Of a DNA stretch of 14,426 nucleotides, positions 6,999 through 14,426 are shown one piece after another. Both the position numbers and the translations under genes were made by a program. Each line of letters starts with the position of its first letter. Position 1 is the stretch's first letter. Source of the stretch: JBMYQA01 sp049600855 (lineage in GTDB: Bacteria; Bacteroidota; Bacteroidia; Cytophagales; Flammeovirgaceae); NCBI GenBank assembly GCA_049600855.1, contig JBMYQA010000142.1, positions 1-14,426 of the forward strand. The letters run 5' to 3'. The notes beneath the pieces are model-generated. The model ran no database searches. It was not told the origin of the DNA and saw nothing but the letters and a program-made list of their open reading frames with translations.

Positions 6999-8882
6999 GT
7001 GATTTTTATACAATTAAAATACATTAAACTACCACATTTATTTTTCCTCTGCTTATTCCTCATCGGCAGCTTTCAAAGTTATGCCCAAAAATCTTCCATC
7101 AAAAAGCAAGAGTCTAAACTGAAACGCCTTTATGGGGTTGAAAAGCTCAAAGCGTTAAACACCTTAACTGCTCACTATCATCAAGAAGGATCGCGAAAAG
7201 CCGTGAAGTATGGTAGACAAGCCGTTGAGCTTGGAGAAAATCTATTTGATAAGGCCAATCATTCGGTTGATCGTACGGAACATAAGCGGCTCATTCAATC
7301 TTATGCACAATTGGGGATTGTATTGTATGAGCGGGATGATTTGAGTGATGCAAAAGCGCAATTAGAAAAAGGGAAAAAACTATCCGATCAACTTAATGAT
7401 CAGTCTTATTTTGATATCATTGAGCAATATCTGGGGAAAATTCAGCAACTCATTGATGAGGAAGAGGAACAAGAAGGATTATTTTCCAAACTCGAAAACC
7501 TCAAAATTGGAGAAAGTATTCATAAAGCTTCACAAGATGTGAAAATTCAGTCTGAAATTACCTTAGGAGCCGCAAACGAAAAAAAGAAGGATTACGAAAA
7601 AGCCATTGCTCATTATGCGATTGCCGTCAATCTACTCCAAGAGAAAGGAAATTATGGGCGAGCAAGTGAAATTCAAATAAAAATTGCGGCACTTTACGAT
7701 AAGCTGAATCGACCAGAGGAAGTTCAAAAAATCTTGGAGGAAGCCATTAAAAATATAGAATCTTCAGCCGATACGACAAACATCATTACAGATAAAGCAG
7801 TATTGAAACGCGTCACCCCTTCATTAACGGATAAGGAGTTGTCGCGTTCATTGCGTGTAAAGCAGAAAGAGCTGAAGGATTTATCCGAAGACTTTGCACG
7901 AAGAAAGGATTTTGAGAAATCATTGGCCTACTACAAACTGTATCAGGAATTGACCAAAAAAATGGAAACGGATAGCTTAAAAGCGGAAATTGAGAAAAAG
8001 CAGAAGGCGAATGAGATTTTTTTACTCAAGCAACAAAAAGCGATTGCCGACCTCCAAGTAAAAAGTGCTGAAGCAGAGAAAGAAAAGCAAATTCGATGGC
8101 GGAATACTTCGGTATTAATTGCGTTACTGGTACTTATGGGCACAGGAGGCATTTCCTATTTCTACTTGGCTAAGCGAAAAGAGCACTATAAGCTTTCACT
8201 GGCATACCACGACTTGGATCAGACGAAGGAAAAATTAGAAAAAGCGGAACAACGCATTGTTAAGCTATTGAGCCAACAAGTTTCTGGGGATGTCGCCATG
8301 AAATTAATGAATGATCAAGCAAAGTTGCCTGTAGAACGGCGTTTTGTATGTATCATGTTTTTAGATATTAGAGGGTTTACCCCCAAGGCCGAAAAGTTGA
8401 GCCCCGAAGAGTTAATCGCCTATCAAAATAAGGTTTTCGGCTTTATGATTGACATCATTGAGGGATATCATGGAACCATCAATCAATTATTGGGCGATGG
8501 ATTTATGGCTACATTTGGAGCTCCAATATCACATGGAAATGACTGTCAGCATGCTTTTGATGCTGCAAATACCATTCTTAACGAATTAAAATTACGCAAC
8601 GATGCGGGCGTATTTCAACAGACAAAAATAGGAATTGGATTGCATGCAGGCTTTGTAGTAACGGGTAATGTAGGTACAGAAACACGTAAACAATATTCAG
8701 TTACGGGCAACCCTGTAATTATTGCCAGTCGAGTCGAACAACTGAATAAAACTTATCAATCGCAATGCATCATCACAGAAGATGTGTATGAGAAATTAGA
8801 AACTCATCAGATACCTGCAAACTTTGAAGCAGTGCAAGTAAAGGGACGATCTGAGCCCGTGAACATTCTTGTAGTTGCGTAA
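6999..8882 (+). CDS. membrane-bound TPR/class III nucleotide cyclase
   Basis: A 627-aa sensor-like protein. The start is GTG at 6999: an in-frame TAA lies at 6990-6992, and no ATG occurs before the signal sequence (cleavage near SYAQ, residue 30). Residues 31-325 form a periplasmic helical region with TPR-like repeats (for example 95-130, 185-245, 300-322), then a coiled coil (about 325-365), one membrane helix (about 369-390), a cytoplasmic coiled-coil linker (400-425) and a class III cyclase domain (about 445-627). The metal Asp residues D456 (FLDIRGF) and D500 (LLGDG) and Arg R578 (ASR) are present. The usual base-recognition Lys is Q496, the second recognition residue (Asp/Thr) is N571, and the transition-state Asn is I574 (YSVTGNPVIIASR). 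It may still make a cyclic nucleotide, but substrate and activity cannot be assumed. The ABC exporter gene follows 48 nt later. Confidence 0.85.
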   Translation: MIFIQLKYIKLPHLFFLCLFLIGSFQSYAQKSSIKKQESKLKRLYGVEKLKALNTLTAHYHQEGSRKAVKYGRQAVELGENLFDKANHSVDRTEHKRLIQSYAQLGIVLYERDDLSDAKAQLEKGKKLSDQLNDQSYFDIIEQYLGKIQQLIDEEEEQEGLFSKLENLKIGESIHKASQDVKIQSEITLGAANEKKKDYEKAIAHYAIAVNLLQEKGNYGRASEIQIKIAALYDKLNRPEEVQKILEEAIKNIESSADTTNIITDKAVLKRVTPSLTDKELSRSLRVKQKELKDLSEDFARRKDFEKSLAYYKLYQELTKKMETDSLKAEIEKKQKANEIFLLKQQKAIADLQVKSAEAEKEKQIRWRNTSVLIALLVLMGTGGISYFYLAKRKEHYKLSLAYHDLDQTKEKLEKAEQRIVKLLSQQVSGDVAMKLMNDQAKLPVERRFVCIMFLDIRGFTPKAEKLSPEELIAYQNKVFGFMIDIIEGYHGTINQLLGDGFMATFGAPISHGNDCQHAFDAANTILNELKLRNDAGVFQQTKIGIGLHAGFVVTGNVGTETRKQYSVTGNPVIIASRVEQLNKTYQSQCIITEDVYEKLETHQIPANFEAVQVKGRSEPVNILVVA

Positions 8883-8907
8883 TGCACATCGCTTTACTTA
8901 CTTTGCA
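8875..8907 (+). promoter_or_regulatory. possible Bacteroidota-type promoter for the ABC transporter
   Basis: TTG (8875-8877) lies 21 nt before TACTTTGCA (8899-8907), resembling a -33 / -7 pair. The -33 half overlaps the end of the cyclase gene, and the TTG start follows 24 nt after the -7 box. It would allow expression separate from the cyclase. Confidence 0.4.
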
Positions 8908-8930
8908 CTGAAATTTAACTGCAATCTTCC

Positions 8931-10721
8931 TTGAAGCAAACGATTCGACATTTTTTAGGGGCACTCCATTTTGTCTGGCTATCCAGTAAGTATTGGACAA
9001 TCACCAAACTGATTTTATTGATTATCCAATCAATTCTTCCACTTGCCTCCCTCTATTTATTAAAATTAGTGGTAGATGAAGTCACAAACAGTATTCAAGC
9101 AGCGACTACACCAGACTTCGCCCCTGTATTATGGCTCATTGCTTTATGGGGGGGCGTAAATCTGATTACGGTGTTCGCGGCTACTGTTAATCAGTATGTG
9201 AATGAAAATCAATCACTTTTAGTGAGTAATTACATGGCTGATATTGTTCATGAAAAATCAGCCGCGTTAGAGTTAGCCTATTACGAGAACCCTAAATACC
9301 TCAACACCTTACATCGCGCTCAATTGGAGTCAAAGTCGAGGCCCAATCAAATTTTAAACAGTCTAACTTCATTAATTCAAAATGGCATTTCTTTAGTAGC
9401 GATCGGTGGTTTACTCATTTATTTGCATTGGGGAGCTGCAGTGCTACTCATTTTGGCAGCTTTACCCGCATTAGTTGTCCGCTTAAAGTTTTCAGAAAAA
9501 CGGTATGTATGGGCACGCAAACGCACACAGTTAAAGCGGGAAAGCAATTATTTAGGATACCTTTTAACATTTGCTGAATATGCTAAGGAAGTACGATTGT
9601 TTCGATTAGGTACTTACTTTAAAAATAAATTCAGCGTTATTCAAAAGCAATTGTTTAAAGAAAGTAAGCAAATTGCCTTCAATCAAGCTTGGATTTCGTT
9701 AATTGCCAAAGGAAGTGAAGTGATTGCCATATTTGCAGCGTATATTTTTATTGCCTACCGAACCGTAGGTGGAGAATTAACCATCGGCGATTTAGTGATG
9801 TATTACCAAGCCTTTCAGCGAGGGCAAGCTTTTTTGCAATCTGCATTAACCAGTCTTTCATCATTGTATGAGAATAAATTATTCCTCCAAAACCTATTCG
9901 AGTTTTTAGATTTAAAGCCTGCTTATACCTCAAAAGGATCGTTACCTGTACCTGACCTGACGAAGCATTCCATCCGTTTTGATGAGGTTGCGTTCTCGTA
10001 TACACCTGAAGGCAAGAAGGTTTTGCATGAAATTCAGCTGGAAGCGAAAAATAATGAAGTGATCAGCTTGGTAGGAAAAAATGGAGCAGGTAAAACAACC
10101 CTCATCAAACTGCTTTGCCGGCTATATGAGCCTACTGCAGGGGCCATTTGGATTGGAGATACAAATATTCAAGACATTGAGGTGGGTGCGCTTCGAAAAC
10201 AAGTCAGCGTCATTTTCCAAGATTTTATACAATATAGGCGAACAGCCAAAGAGAATATTGCTCTGGGAGATGTAGCACATGAAGTAGACATGGAACGCCT
10301 TAAGGAAGCCGCTCGACTGACAGGCGCTGCCGAAATTATTGAGAAATTACCCAAGCAATACGATAGCATGCTTGGAAGATTATTTACAAAAGGGGAAGAA
10401 CTAAGCATCGGGCAGTGGCAAAAAGTAGCTTTAGCTCGTGCTTTCTACAGTAAAGCTAAAATCATTGTGTTGGATGAGCCAACAAGCGCTATGGATGCCT
10501 TAGCAGAATATGAGTTCTTTAAAAAGCTCAAAGCCATTGCCCAAGATAAAATCATTTTCCTCATTAGCCACCGCCTCTCCTCAGCCACCATGAGTGATCG
10601 AATTTATTTTATTGAAGATGGCCGAATTGCTGAAAGTGGCTCGCATGAAGAACTCATCCAGCTAAATGGGAAATATGCTTTTCTATTTAATAAGCAGGCA
10701 CAGTTGTATCGGGAGTCATAA
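8931..10721 (+). CDS. ABC transporter, fused permease-ATPase (exporter type)
   Basis: A 596-aa half-transporter: a six-helix type I exporter membrane domain (about residues 25-320) fused to an ATPase domain (about 345-590). Visible ATPase motifs are Walker A GKNGAGKTT (382-390), Q-loop Q430, signature LSIGQ (491-495, Ile replacing the usual Gly), Walker B IIVLDEP with D515/E516, and switch His H547. Half-transporters of this kind act as dimers in the inner membrane and export peptides, lipids or drugs. The LSIGQWQK and YYQAFQRGQ segments resemble exporters of modified peptides such as NisT-type proteins, but no peptidase domain, precursor peptide or modifying enzyme is nearby, so the substrate is unknown. 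The start is TTG at 8931; the only in-frame alternative after the stop at 8916-8918 is CTG 8919, and the next Met is residue 102. It converges on the metalloprotease gene. Confidence 0.9.
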   Translation: MKQTIRHFLGALHFVWLSSKYWTITKLILLIIQSILPLASLYLLKLVVDEVTNSIQAATTPDFAPVLWLIALWGGVNLITVFAATVNQYVNENQSLLVSNYMADIVHEKSAALELAYYENPKYLNTLHRAQLESKSRPNQILNSLTSLIQNGISLVAIGGLLIYLHWGAAVLLILAALPALVVRLKFSEKRYVWARKRTQLKRESNYLGYLLTFAEYAKEVRLFRLGTYFKNKFSVIQKQLFKESKQIAFNQAWISLIAKGSEVIAIFAAYIFIAYRTVGGELTIGDLVMYYQAFQRGQAFLQSALTSLSSLYENKLFLQNLFEFLDLKPAYTSKGSLPVPDLTKHSIRFDEVAFSYTPEGKKVLHEIQLEAKNNEVISLVGKNGAGKTTLIKLLCRLYEPTAGAIWIGDTNIQDIEVGALRKQVSVIFQDFIQYRRTAKENIALGDVAHEVDMERLKEAARLTGAAEIIEKLPKQYDSMLGRLFTKGEELSIGQWQKVALARAFYSKAKIIVLDEPTSAMDALAEYEFFKKLKAIAQDKIIFLISHRLSSATMSDRIYFIEDGRIAESGSHEELIQLNGKYAFLFNKQAQLYRES

Positions 10722-10783
10722 GCGCCTCGTATATTGTACTGTTACTGAAAGAGGAGTAAAGATCAGTTAGATGTATGTAAGTG

Positions 10784-11494
10784 CTATTTTCCTATAGCAT
10801 CAATTTCTTCTACGGTTAAGTAGTTTCCTCCTCGGCCCACTTGTTCAAGTTTGTCGTGAACGGCTTTACTCCACTCGCGTAGTTGTGGCCTTAGTTGATG
10901 TTCGATGGTCACTCGATCTGTTTCTCGTTCATAGGCTTTTCGAAAATCTGCCGAAAACATGTATTTCAAGCCGAGCCAAACCAATGCTAAAGAACTTTTG
11001 TCGAGGTAAGAAACGGTATGTGCCAATTCATGGCCTAACACACCTATTTGTGCATTGTAAGGCAATTCATGTAATGCTGCCCCCGCAAGCTCAGGAGGAA
11101 GTGATTGACTAATGAGTACTTCAAATCGCCTTTCCCGCCAAGGCAAAAGTACCGAAAGGGGTTCAGGGCGAGAGCGAAGCTCATATTCACTAACTGAATA
11201 ACTAAAAATAATTGGGACATCCTTTAATTCGGGGTAATGGGATAAAGCTCTTAAAACGGCAAGCTCTGTACCATGAGGCATCCATTTCTTCTTACCAAAG
11301 TTTTTCAGTAAATTATTTGTCAACACCACATCTTTCTCTTTGATGTAAGATGAAGTTTCTACTACCTTCCACGCGTTTTCATCTACTTGAATACTTGTGG
11401 AGTCCAATGCGAGTAGTAAAAGAACAAGAATGAATATCCCGAGTAGTCCCCGAAGTAGGTACTTAATGACTTTTTTTACAATTTTATTGTGCAT
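10784..11494 (-). CDS. membrane-anchored HExxH metalloprotease-like protein
   Basis: A 236-aa protein with an N-terminal anchor helix (about residues 13-30, preceded by Lys/Arg) and a probable periplasmic domain. Residues 152-160 (VLGHELAHT) contain the zinc-binding HExxH (H155, E156, H159). E189 in an ExxxD motif (E189-R-E-T-D193), about 30 residues later, is a plausible third zinc ligand of the gluzincin kind. These features suggest a zinc-dependent peptidase distantly like M48 or similar families; the exact family is not recognised and the substrate is unknown. It starts 27 nt after the amidase stop on the same strand, consistent with an operon. A 6-bp hairpin (10782-10799) overlaps the stop codon. 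Confidence 0.75.
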   Translation of the reverse strand: MHNKIVKKVIKYLLRGLLGIFILVLLLLALDSTSIQVDENAWKVVETSSYIKEKDVVLTNNLLKNFGKKKWMPHGTELAVLRALSHYPELKDVPIIFSYSVSEYELRSRPEPLSVLLPWRERRFEVLISQSLPPELAGAALHELPYNAQIGVLGHELAHTVSYLDKSSLALVWLGLKYMFSADFRKAYERETDRVTIEHQLRPQLREWSKAVHDKLEQVGRGGNYLTVEEIDAIGK

Positions 11495-11521
11495 TGTTGT
11501 TCATATACTAAAATAAGCTGG

Positions 11522-12310
11522 TTAGGTTAACTCAAAAGCATCTGCATCAAGGTAAAACTGAAGCTTTTCGCGGTACGTTTGAAGTTCCGAATAGTTGAGT
11601 GCTACCGTGTGGATGACTTCTTCATCTTCCTGATAAAACAAGGTATTGCCTTGTGGATCAATGGCACTCGAACAACCATTGTAAGGATAACCATTGCCAT
11701 CTTCGCCCACACGATTTACCCCAATGCAATACGATAAATTCTCTACCGCACGCGCTTTGAGTAGGATATTCCACGCATTTGCGCGCATACTTGGCCAGCT
11801 AGCGATGTAAATTAAGCAATCGTATTCCAAGTCTACATTTCTACTCCAAACAGGAAAGCGGAGATCGTAACAAATTAATGGGCAAATTTTCCAGCCTTTC
11901 CAAGTTACAATTAGCTTTTCTGTACCAGCAGTATAGGCGTGATGCTCATTGGCTAAACGAAATAGGTGTTTTTTATCGTAAGTAAAATGCGTTCCGTCAG
12001 GTTGCATCCAAATCAGCCGATTGTAAAACTTTCCACCATCATTAATCACTAAACTCCCCATGACTACCGCATCTGTCTGAGCAGCCTGTTGTTTCATCCA
12101 TTTAAAAGTAGTCAAGTTCATGGGCTCAGCTACTGCTGGTGCATTCATGGTGAAACCTGTGTTAAACATTTCAGGAAGAATGATGATATCGGTTTTCCCA
12201 TCAATTTGCCAGATCTTTTCTTCAAACATTGCCAAATTAGCATCAACAGCCTGCCAATGTAAACTAGATTGAATGAGGGTGACACGAAGGTTTTCTTTAA
12301 CTTGACTCAC
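11522..12310 (-). CDS. nitrilase-superfamily amidase (YafV/omega-amidase-like)
   Basis: A 262-aa cytosolic carbon-nitrogen hydrolase with the Glu-Lys-Cys triad: E47 (ILPEMFNTGF), K113 (YDKKHLF) and C147 (ICYDLRFP). The YDK-x-HLF and ICYDLRFPVWSRN sequences are characteristic of the omega-amidase branch (E. coli YafV, eukaryotic Nit2). That branch hydrolyses alpha-ketoglutaramate or alpha-ketosuccinamate to the 2-oxoacid and ammonia after methionine or aromatic transamination. The length fits the family. The start is GTG (12310-12308); an in-frame stop lies 15 nt upstream and no upstream ATG is available, while a later Met would remove the first beta strand. It is insulated from def by a strong terminator and probably cotranscribed with the metalloprotease. 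Confidence 0.88.
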   Translation of the reverse strand: MSQVKENLRVTLIQSSLHWQAVDANLAMFEEKIWQIDGKTDIIILPEMFNTGFTMNAPAVAEPMNLTTFKWMKQQAAQTDAVVMGSLVINDGGKFYNRLIWMQPDGTHFTYDKKHLFRLANEHHAYTAGTEKLIVTWKGWKICPLICYDLRFPVWSRNVDLEYDCLIYIASWPSMRANAWNILLKARAVENLSYCIGVNRVGEDGNGYPYNGCSSAIDPQGNTLFYQEDEEVIHTVALNYSELQTYREKLQFYLDADAFELT

Positions 12311-12330
12311 AGTAAGTAGTTGCTAATATG

Positions 12331-12370
12331 GAACAAAAATGCCTATGCTTCATGAAATCAGGCATAGGCA
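12331..12370 (-). terminator. intrinsic terminator of def
   Basis: Read on the minus strand, TGCCTATGC (12370-12362) pairs perfectly with GCATAGGCA (12348-12340) around a 13-nt loop, directly followed by TTTTTG. It starts 17 nt after the def stop codon, a textbook rho-independent terminator. Confidence 0.88.
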
Positions 12371-12386
12371 AGGAATTACGTTTCTT

Positions 12387-12950
12387 TTATCTTCTTTTTT
12401 GAAGTGGGAATTTCATCTTGTAAGTTTGTTTGATCTTGCCTTTACTGATATTGACTAATTTGTTTTTCAGCAGGCGTTTTCTAAATGCGGAAAGGTAATC
12501 CGTAAATAGAATTCCCTCAATGTGATCATACTCATGTTGAATGACACGTGCGGCCATACCATCGAATGTATCGACATGTTTTTCCCAGTTTTCATCGTAA
12601 TACTGGATTTTGATCGTAGGTTTTCGATCTACCTCACCACGGATATCAGGAATGCTCAAGCATCCTTCTTCAATACCCCATGTTTCTCCTTCTTCTTCCA
12701 ATAACTCAGCATTTACAAATACTTTTTTGAAACCTTGTAAGTTTTCCTCATCCATCGGTTCTGCATCAACAACAAATATGCGGTAACTCAATCCAATCTG
12801 CGGGCCTGCTAAGCCTACACCTTGGGCATTGTACATGGTTTCAAACATGTCTTCACTGAGCTTCTTGATATCTACCGAACCATCGTTAGGGATATCACTA
12901 GCCACTTTTCTGAGAACGGGATCACCGTATGCAATAATAGGATAAATCAT
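12387..12950 (-). CDS. def: peptide deformylase
   Basis: A 187-aa cytosolic metalloenzyme that removes the N-formyl group from the initiator Met of nascent proteins. All three family motifs are present in order: GVGLAGPQ (44-51, Gly49 where many homologues have Ala), EGCLS (95-99, metal ligand C97) and QHEYDH (138-143, ligands H139 and H143, catalytic E140). Length and the Lys/Arg-rich tail are usual for the family. It lies downstream of ruvX on the same strand after a 166-bp gap that contains a good -7 box, so it probably has its own promoter, and it ends at a strong terminator. The ATG gives the expected MIYPIIAYGDPVLR start. Confidence 0.97.
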   Translation of the reverse strand: MIYPIIAYGDPVLRKVASDIPNDGSVDIKKLSEDMFETMYNAQGVGLAGPQIGLSYRIFVVDAEPMDEENLQGFKKVFVNAELLEEEGETWGIEEGCLSIPDIRGEVDRKPTIKIQYYDENWEKHVDTFDGMAARVIQHEYDHIEGILFTDYLSAFRKRLLKNKLVNISKGKIKQTYKMKFPLQKRR

Positions 12951-13026
12951 GAATATAGTTGTTGACTGCGTTCGCCTAAATAAAAATCCATTTCCACATC
13001 TTATTCACATAGATAAAATGTGTTCG

Positions 13027-13034
13027 CAAAGTTA
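13027..13034 (-). promoter_or_regulatory. -7 promoter box upstream of def
   Basis: On the minus strand 13034-13027 reads TAACTTTG, a full match to the Bacteroidota TAnnTTTG -7 consensus, in the intergenic gap 77 nt ahead of the def ATG. No clear TTTG -33 box lies at the ideal distance. A leader of about 70 nt would result. Confidence 0.5.
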
Positions 13035-13116
13035 CAATAATTTTAATAGCTTGACTAAGAGCTTATTCAAATTCTGATTGTTGAACTTGAAAAGTTTATC
13101 GGGCTGATCTGATAAA

Positions 13117-13542
13117 TTAGAAACCTTTTTCCTTACTTTCTAAATAGGATTGTAAGATGATTGTCGCGCTCACTTTGTCGAGGTTTCCCGTTTTTTGCCT
13201 TCGATCTTTCTTTTTAGAACCCGCCTGTATCATGCTATTCAAGGCCATTTTAGAGGTAAAACGTTCATCCACCAAGTGTACAGGAATGTGGGGGAATTCC
13301 TTCAAAAGCTTACGGTGAAAGCCTTTTACATGCGGAATCATCTCGGTATCGGAATTATCAAGGTTTTTAGGCCAACCGAGTACAAAACATTCTACCGCTT
13401 CATGTTCGAGGTATTTTTTTATAAAATCCATCAATTCTAATGGATGGATGGTGTCAAGCGGCGATGCAATCAATTGTAATGGATCAGTTACTGCCAATCC
13501 TACTCGCTTGGTACCATAATCAATTGCGAAAACTCTTGCCAT
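13117..13542 (-). CDS. ruvX: RuvX/YqgF-family nuclease
   Basis: A 141-aa RNase H-fold protein of the YqgF family (Holliday junction resolvase-like, also linked to 16S rRNA 5'-end maturation). The usual acidic residues are visible: D8 in AIDYGTKRVGLA, E93 in VDERFTS and D122 in LDKVSA, with the LGWPKNLDNS motif at 55-64. Length is typical (about 140 aa). Its ATG is 4 nt after the stop of the TRAP small permease, so translation is probably coupled. No strong terminator follows before the def promoter, so read-through into def is possible. Confidence 0.95.
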   Translation of the reverse strand: MARVFAIDYGTKRVGLAVTDPLQLIASPLDTIHPLELMDFIKKYLEHEAVECFVLGWPKNLDNSDTEMIPHVKGFHRKLLKEFPHIPVHLVDERFTSKMALNSMIQAGSKKKDRRQKTGNLDKVSATIILQSYLESKEKGF

Positions 13543-13546
13543 GTGA

Positions 13547-14107
13547 TTAATGTTTAGAAACCTCTACCGCTTCTTGCTCGTCTCCTTTTTCGGTAATGGT
13601 AAGCAATGACTTGAATAATAAAGCAATACCTTGAAGTGCCAGCAACGCAAACCCTACAATAATCATCCCTTTTAATACAAAGCGATACGGTAAACCTCCT
13701 GGATCAGGTGATTTTTCATTCATTAAATAGGAGTTTTTGACATAAGTTAGGCTCGTTTCGATAACAATAAAACAGAATGGAAGTAAAAACAGCAATACCC
13801 CAATTAAGTTTACCCAAGCCTTCCCTTTTGGCGAAAATTTACTGTAAAATAGGTCAACACGAACATGCCTGTCGTGCCGTAAGGTGTAAGCAATTCCCAA
13901 TAGAAAAACTAAGGCAAATATGTGCCATTGCATTTCGAATACCGCAGTATTTGAATAATGAATGTCGAGTTTAGGTGCAATGAACTTAGCGATTACATCA
14001 AAACAAATGAGGAAAACCATTCCCGTAGTGAGCCATCCTGCCAATTTGCCGATGCCATCATTCAGTTGATTAACCATATGGATGTATTGCTTGAGAAAAC
14101 GATGCAT
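13547..14107 (-). CDS. TRAP transporter small permease (DctQ-like)
   Basis: A 186-aa membrane protein with four predicted helices (about residues 21-42, 55-76, 98-119 and 145-168), as in DctQ subunits of tripartite ATP-independent periplasmic transporters. The central FEMQWHIFALVFLLGIAYTL...RHVRVDLFY segment is characteristic of this family. These subunits pair with a large DctM permease and a periplasmic binding protein to import organic acids or related solutes using a sodium gradient. Neither partner is visible here; the next gene is ruvX, 4 nt downstream. A TATCTTTG box lies 22 nt upstream of the ATG. An internal Met at residue 11 is an alternative start. The substrate cannot be predicted. 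Confidence 0.88.
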   Translation of the reverse strand: MHRFLKQYIHMVNQLNDGIGKLAGWLTTGMVFLICFDVIAKFIAPKLDIHYSNTAVFEMQWHIFALVFLLGIAYTLRHDRHVRVDLFYSKFSPKGKAWVNLIGVLLFLLPFCFIVIETSLTYVKNSYLMNEKSPDPGGLPYRFVLKGMIIVGFALLALQGIALLFKSLLTITEKGDEQEAVEVSKH

Positions 14108-14128
14108 GATGGAAAATTAGGTATAAAG

Positions 14129-14136
14129 CAAAGATA
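14129..14136 (-). promoter_or_regulatory. -7 promoter box upstream of the TRAP permease-ruvX unit
   Basis: On the minus strand 14136-14129 reads TATCTTTG, a full match to the TAnnTTTG consensus, 22 nt before the permease ATG. The -33 region has no strong match. It implies a short leader for the permease-ruvX transcript. Confidence 0.5.
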
Positions 14137-14167
14137 GTGCTTTTTCTAAATACCATGCCATAAGTAT

Positions 14168-14196
14168 ACAGCGCAGGTTTTGTAGCACTGCGCTGT
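14168..14196 (-). terminator. hairpin downstream of the partial gene at the window end
   Basis: ACAGCGCAG (14168-14176) and CTGCGCTGT (14188-14196) form a perfect 9-bp GC-rich stem with an 11-nt loop. It starts 16 nt after the stop codon of the partial minus-strand gene. No T-tract follows on the minus strand, so termination is inferred from position and stem strength. Confidence 0.5.
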
Positions 14197-14211
14197 AGCT
14201 GGTTTGGAAGC

Positions 14212-14424
14212 TCACATCTTTTGGTTATAATCGCTTACTAAATCAATAAATGCATCCAGGTGATCTGTGAGTTGGATCTCTCCAAATTTAACAATGGCAG
14301 AAAATACGGTTTTTAATGATCCGTAATGATCAGCTTCAAACTTATTGATTACAGTAGTATTATCGGAAATCAATTCTTTTACATTAATGCTAATGACACT
14401 TTTGGGGAATTGATCTCCTTTAAG
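14212..14424 (-). CDS. C-terminal fragment of an unknown protein
   Basis: The minus strand is open from the window edge to a TGA at 14214-14212, giving 70 residues that begin LKGDQFPKSVISINVKELI and end DAFIDLVSDYNQKM. The pattern of alternating hydrophobic and charged residues looks like a real folded protein of mixed alpha/beta type, and it ends next to a hairpin, as a genuine gene would. I recognise no family, and the N-terminal part lies beyond the window. It has its own likely terminator and is separated from the TRAP permease by a promoter-like box, so it is probably a separate unit. Confidence 0.65.
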   Translation of the reverse strand, partial: LKGDQFPKSVISINVKELISDNTTVINKFEADHYGSLKTVFSAIVKFGEIQLTDHLDAFIDLVSDYNQKM

Positions 14425-14426
14425 CA

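Noticed and set aside
10782..10799. 6-bp hairpin (TGCTAT/ATAGCA) between convergent genes as a terminator
   Set aside because: It is short, AT-rich, overlaps the protease stop codon and has no T-tract on either strand.
8931..11494. RiPP or lasso-peptide cluster (exporter plus protease)
   Set aside because: The protease is convergent and belongs with the amidase. No precursor, cyclase-synthetase or recognition-element gene is present.
13777..13974. 65-codon plus-strand ORF inside the TRAP permease
   Set aside because: It is a shadow frame; the minus-strand DctQ-like product is clear.

Overview
This looks like a Bacteroidota chromosome fragment, probably from the Cytophagales; the lineage is inferred. 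The support is a moderately AT-rich composition, almost no Shine-Dalgarno sequences ahead of genes, signal peptides ending in a residue before Gln (such as ...YAQ, ...GFSQ, ...ADAQ), several TAnnTTTG-type -7 promoter boxes, and families typical of the phylum: a long Asp-box/VPS10-like secreted protein, a TPR-plus-class III cyclase sensor, and RuvX next to peptide deformylase. Most genes are ordinary chromosomal housekeeping or envelope genes. No CRISPR array, prophage, transposase or integrase is visible.

Layout. Positions 1-288 hold two tandem, almost identical tRNA-like genes (the first cut by the window edge) with a 178-base period. Each keeps a complete tRNA cloverleaf but has a roughly 77-nt variable region and an abnormal anticodon loop. 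A strong hairpin at 375-409 separates them from a convergent minus-strand group: a 40-aa small ORF (2370-2492), a 142-aa unknown protein (1963-2391) and a periplasmic TPR protein (456-1934). A separate small exported protein lies at 2660-3277 on the minus strand. Divergent from it is the 1057-aa Asp-box repeat protein (3482-6655), ending at a hairpin. A noncoding region (6656-6998) follows, with an apparent interspersed-repeat-like element. Then come two plus-strand genes with non-ATG starts: a membrane-bound TPR/class III nucleotide cyclase (6999-8882) and an exporter-type ABC transporter (8931-10721).

The right third is on the minus strand. From upstream to downstream it holds a C-terminal fragment of an unknown gene (14212-14424), a TRAP small permease directly ahead of ruvX (13117-14107), def with its own promoter-like box and a textbook terminator (12387-12950; terminator 12331-12370), then a nitrilase-family amidase and a membrane-anchored HExxH metalloprotease as a likely two-gene unit (10784-12310).

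The most unusual content is the tandem tRNA-like pair. Its anticodon-loop heptamer is repeated inside the giant variable arm, and an arm segment is complementary to both copies. Second is the cyclase, whose two base-recognition positions and transition-state Asn are all substituted. Third is the small ORF overlapping the 142-aa gene in the other frame, which is either a coupled small gene or a sign of frameshifting.
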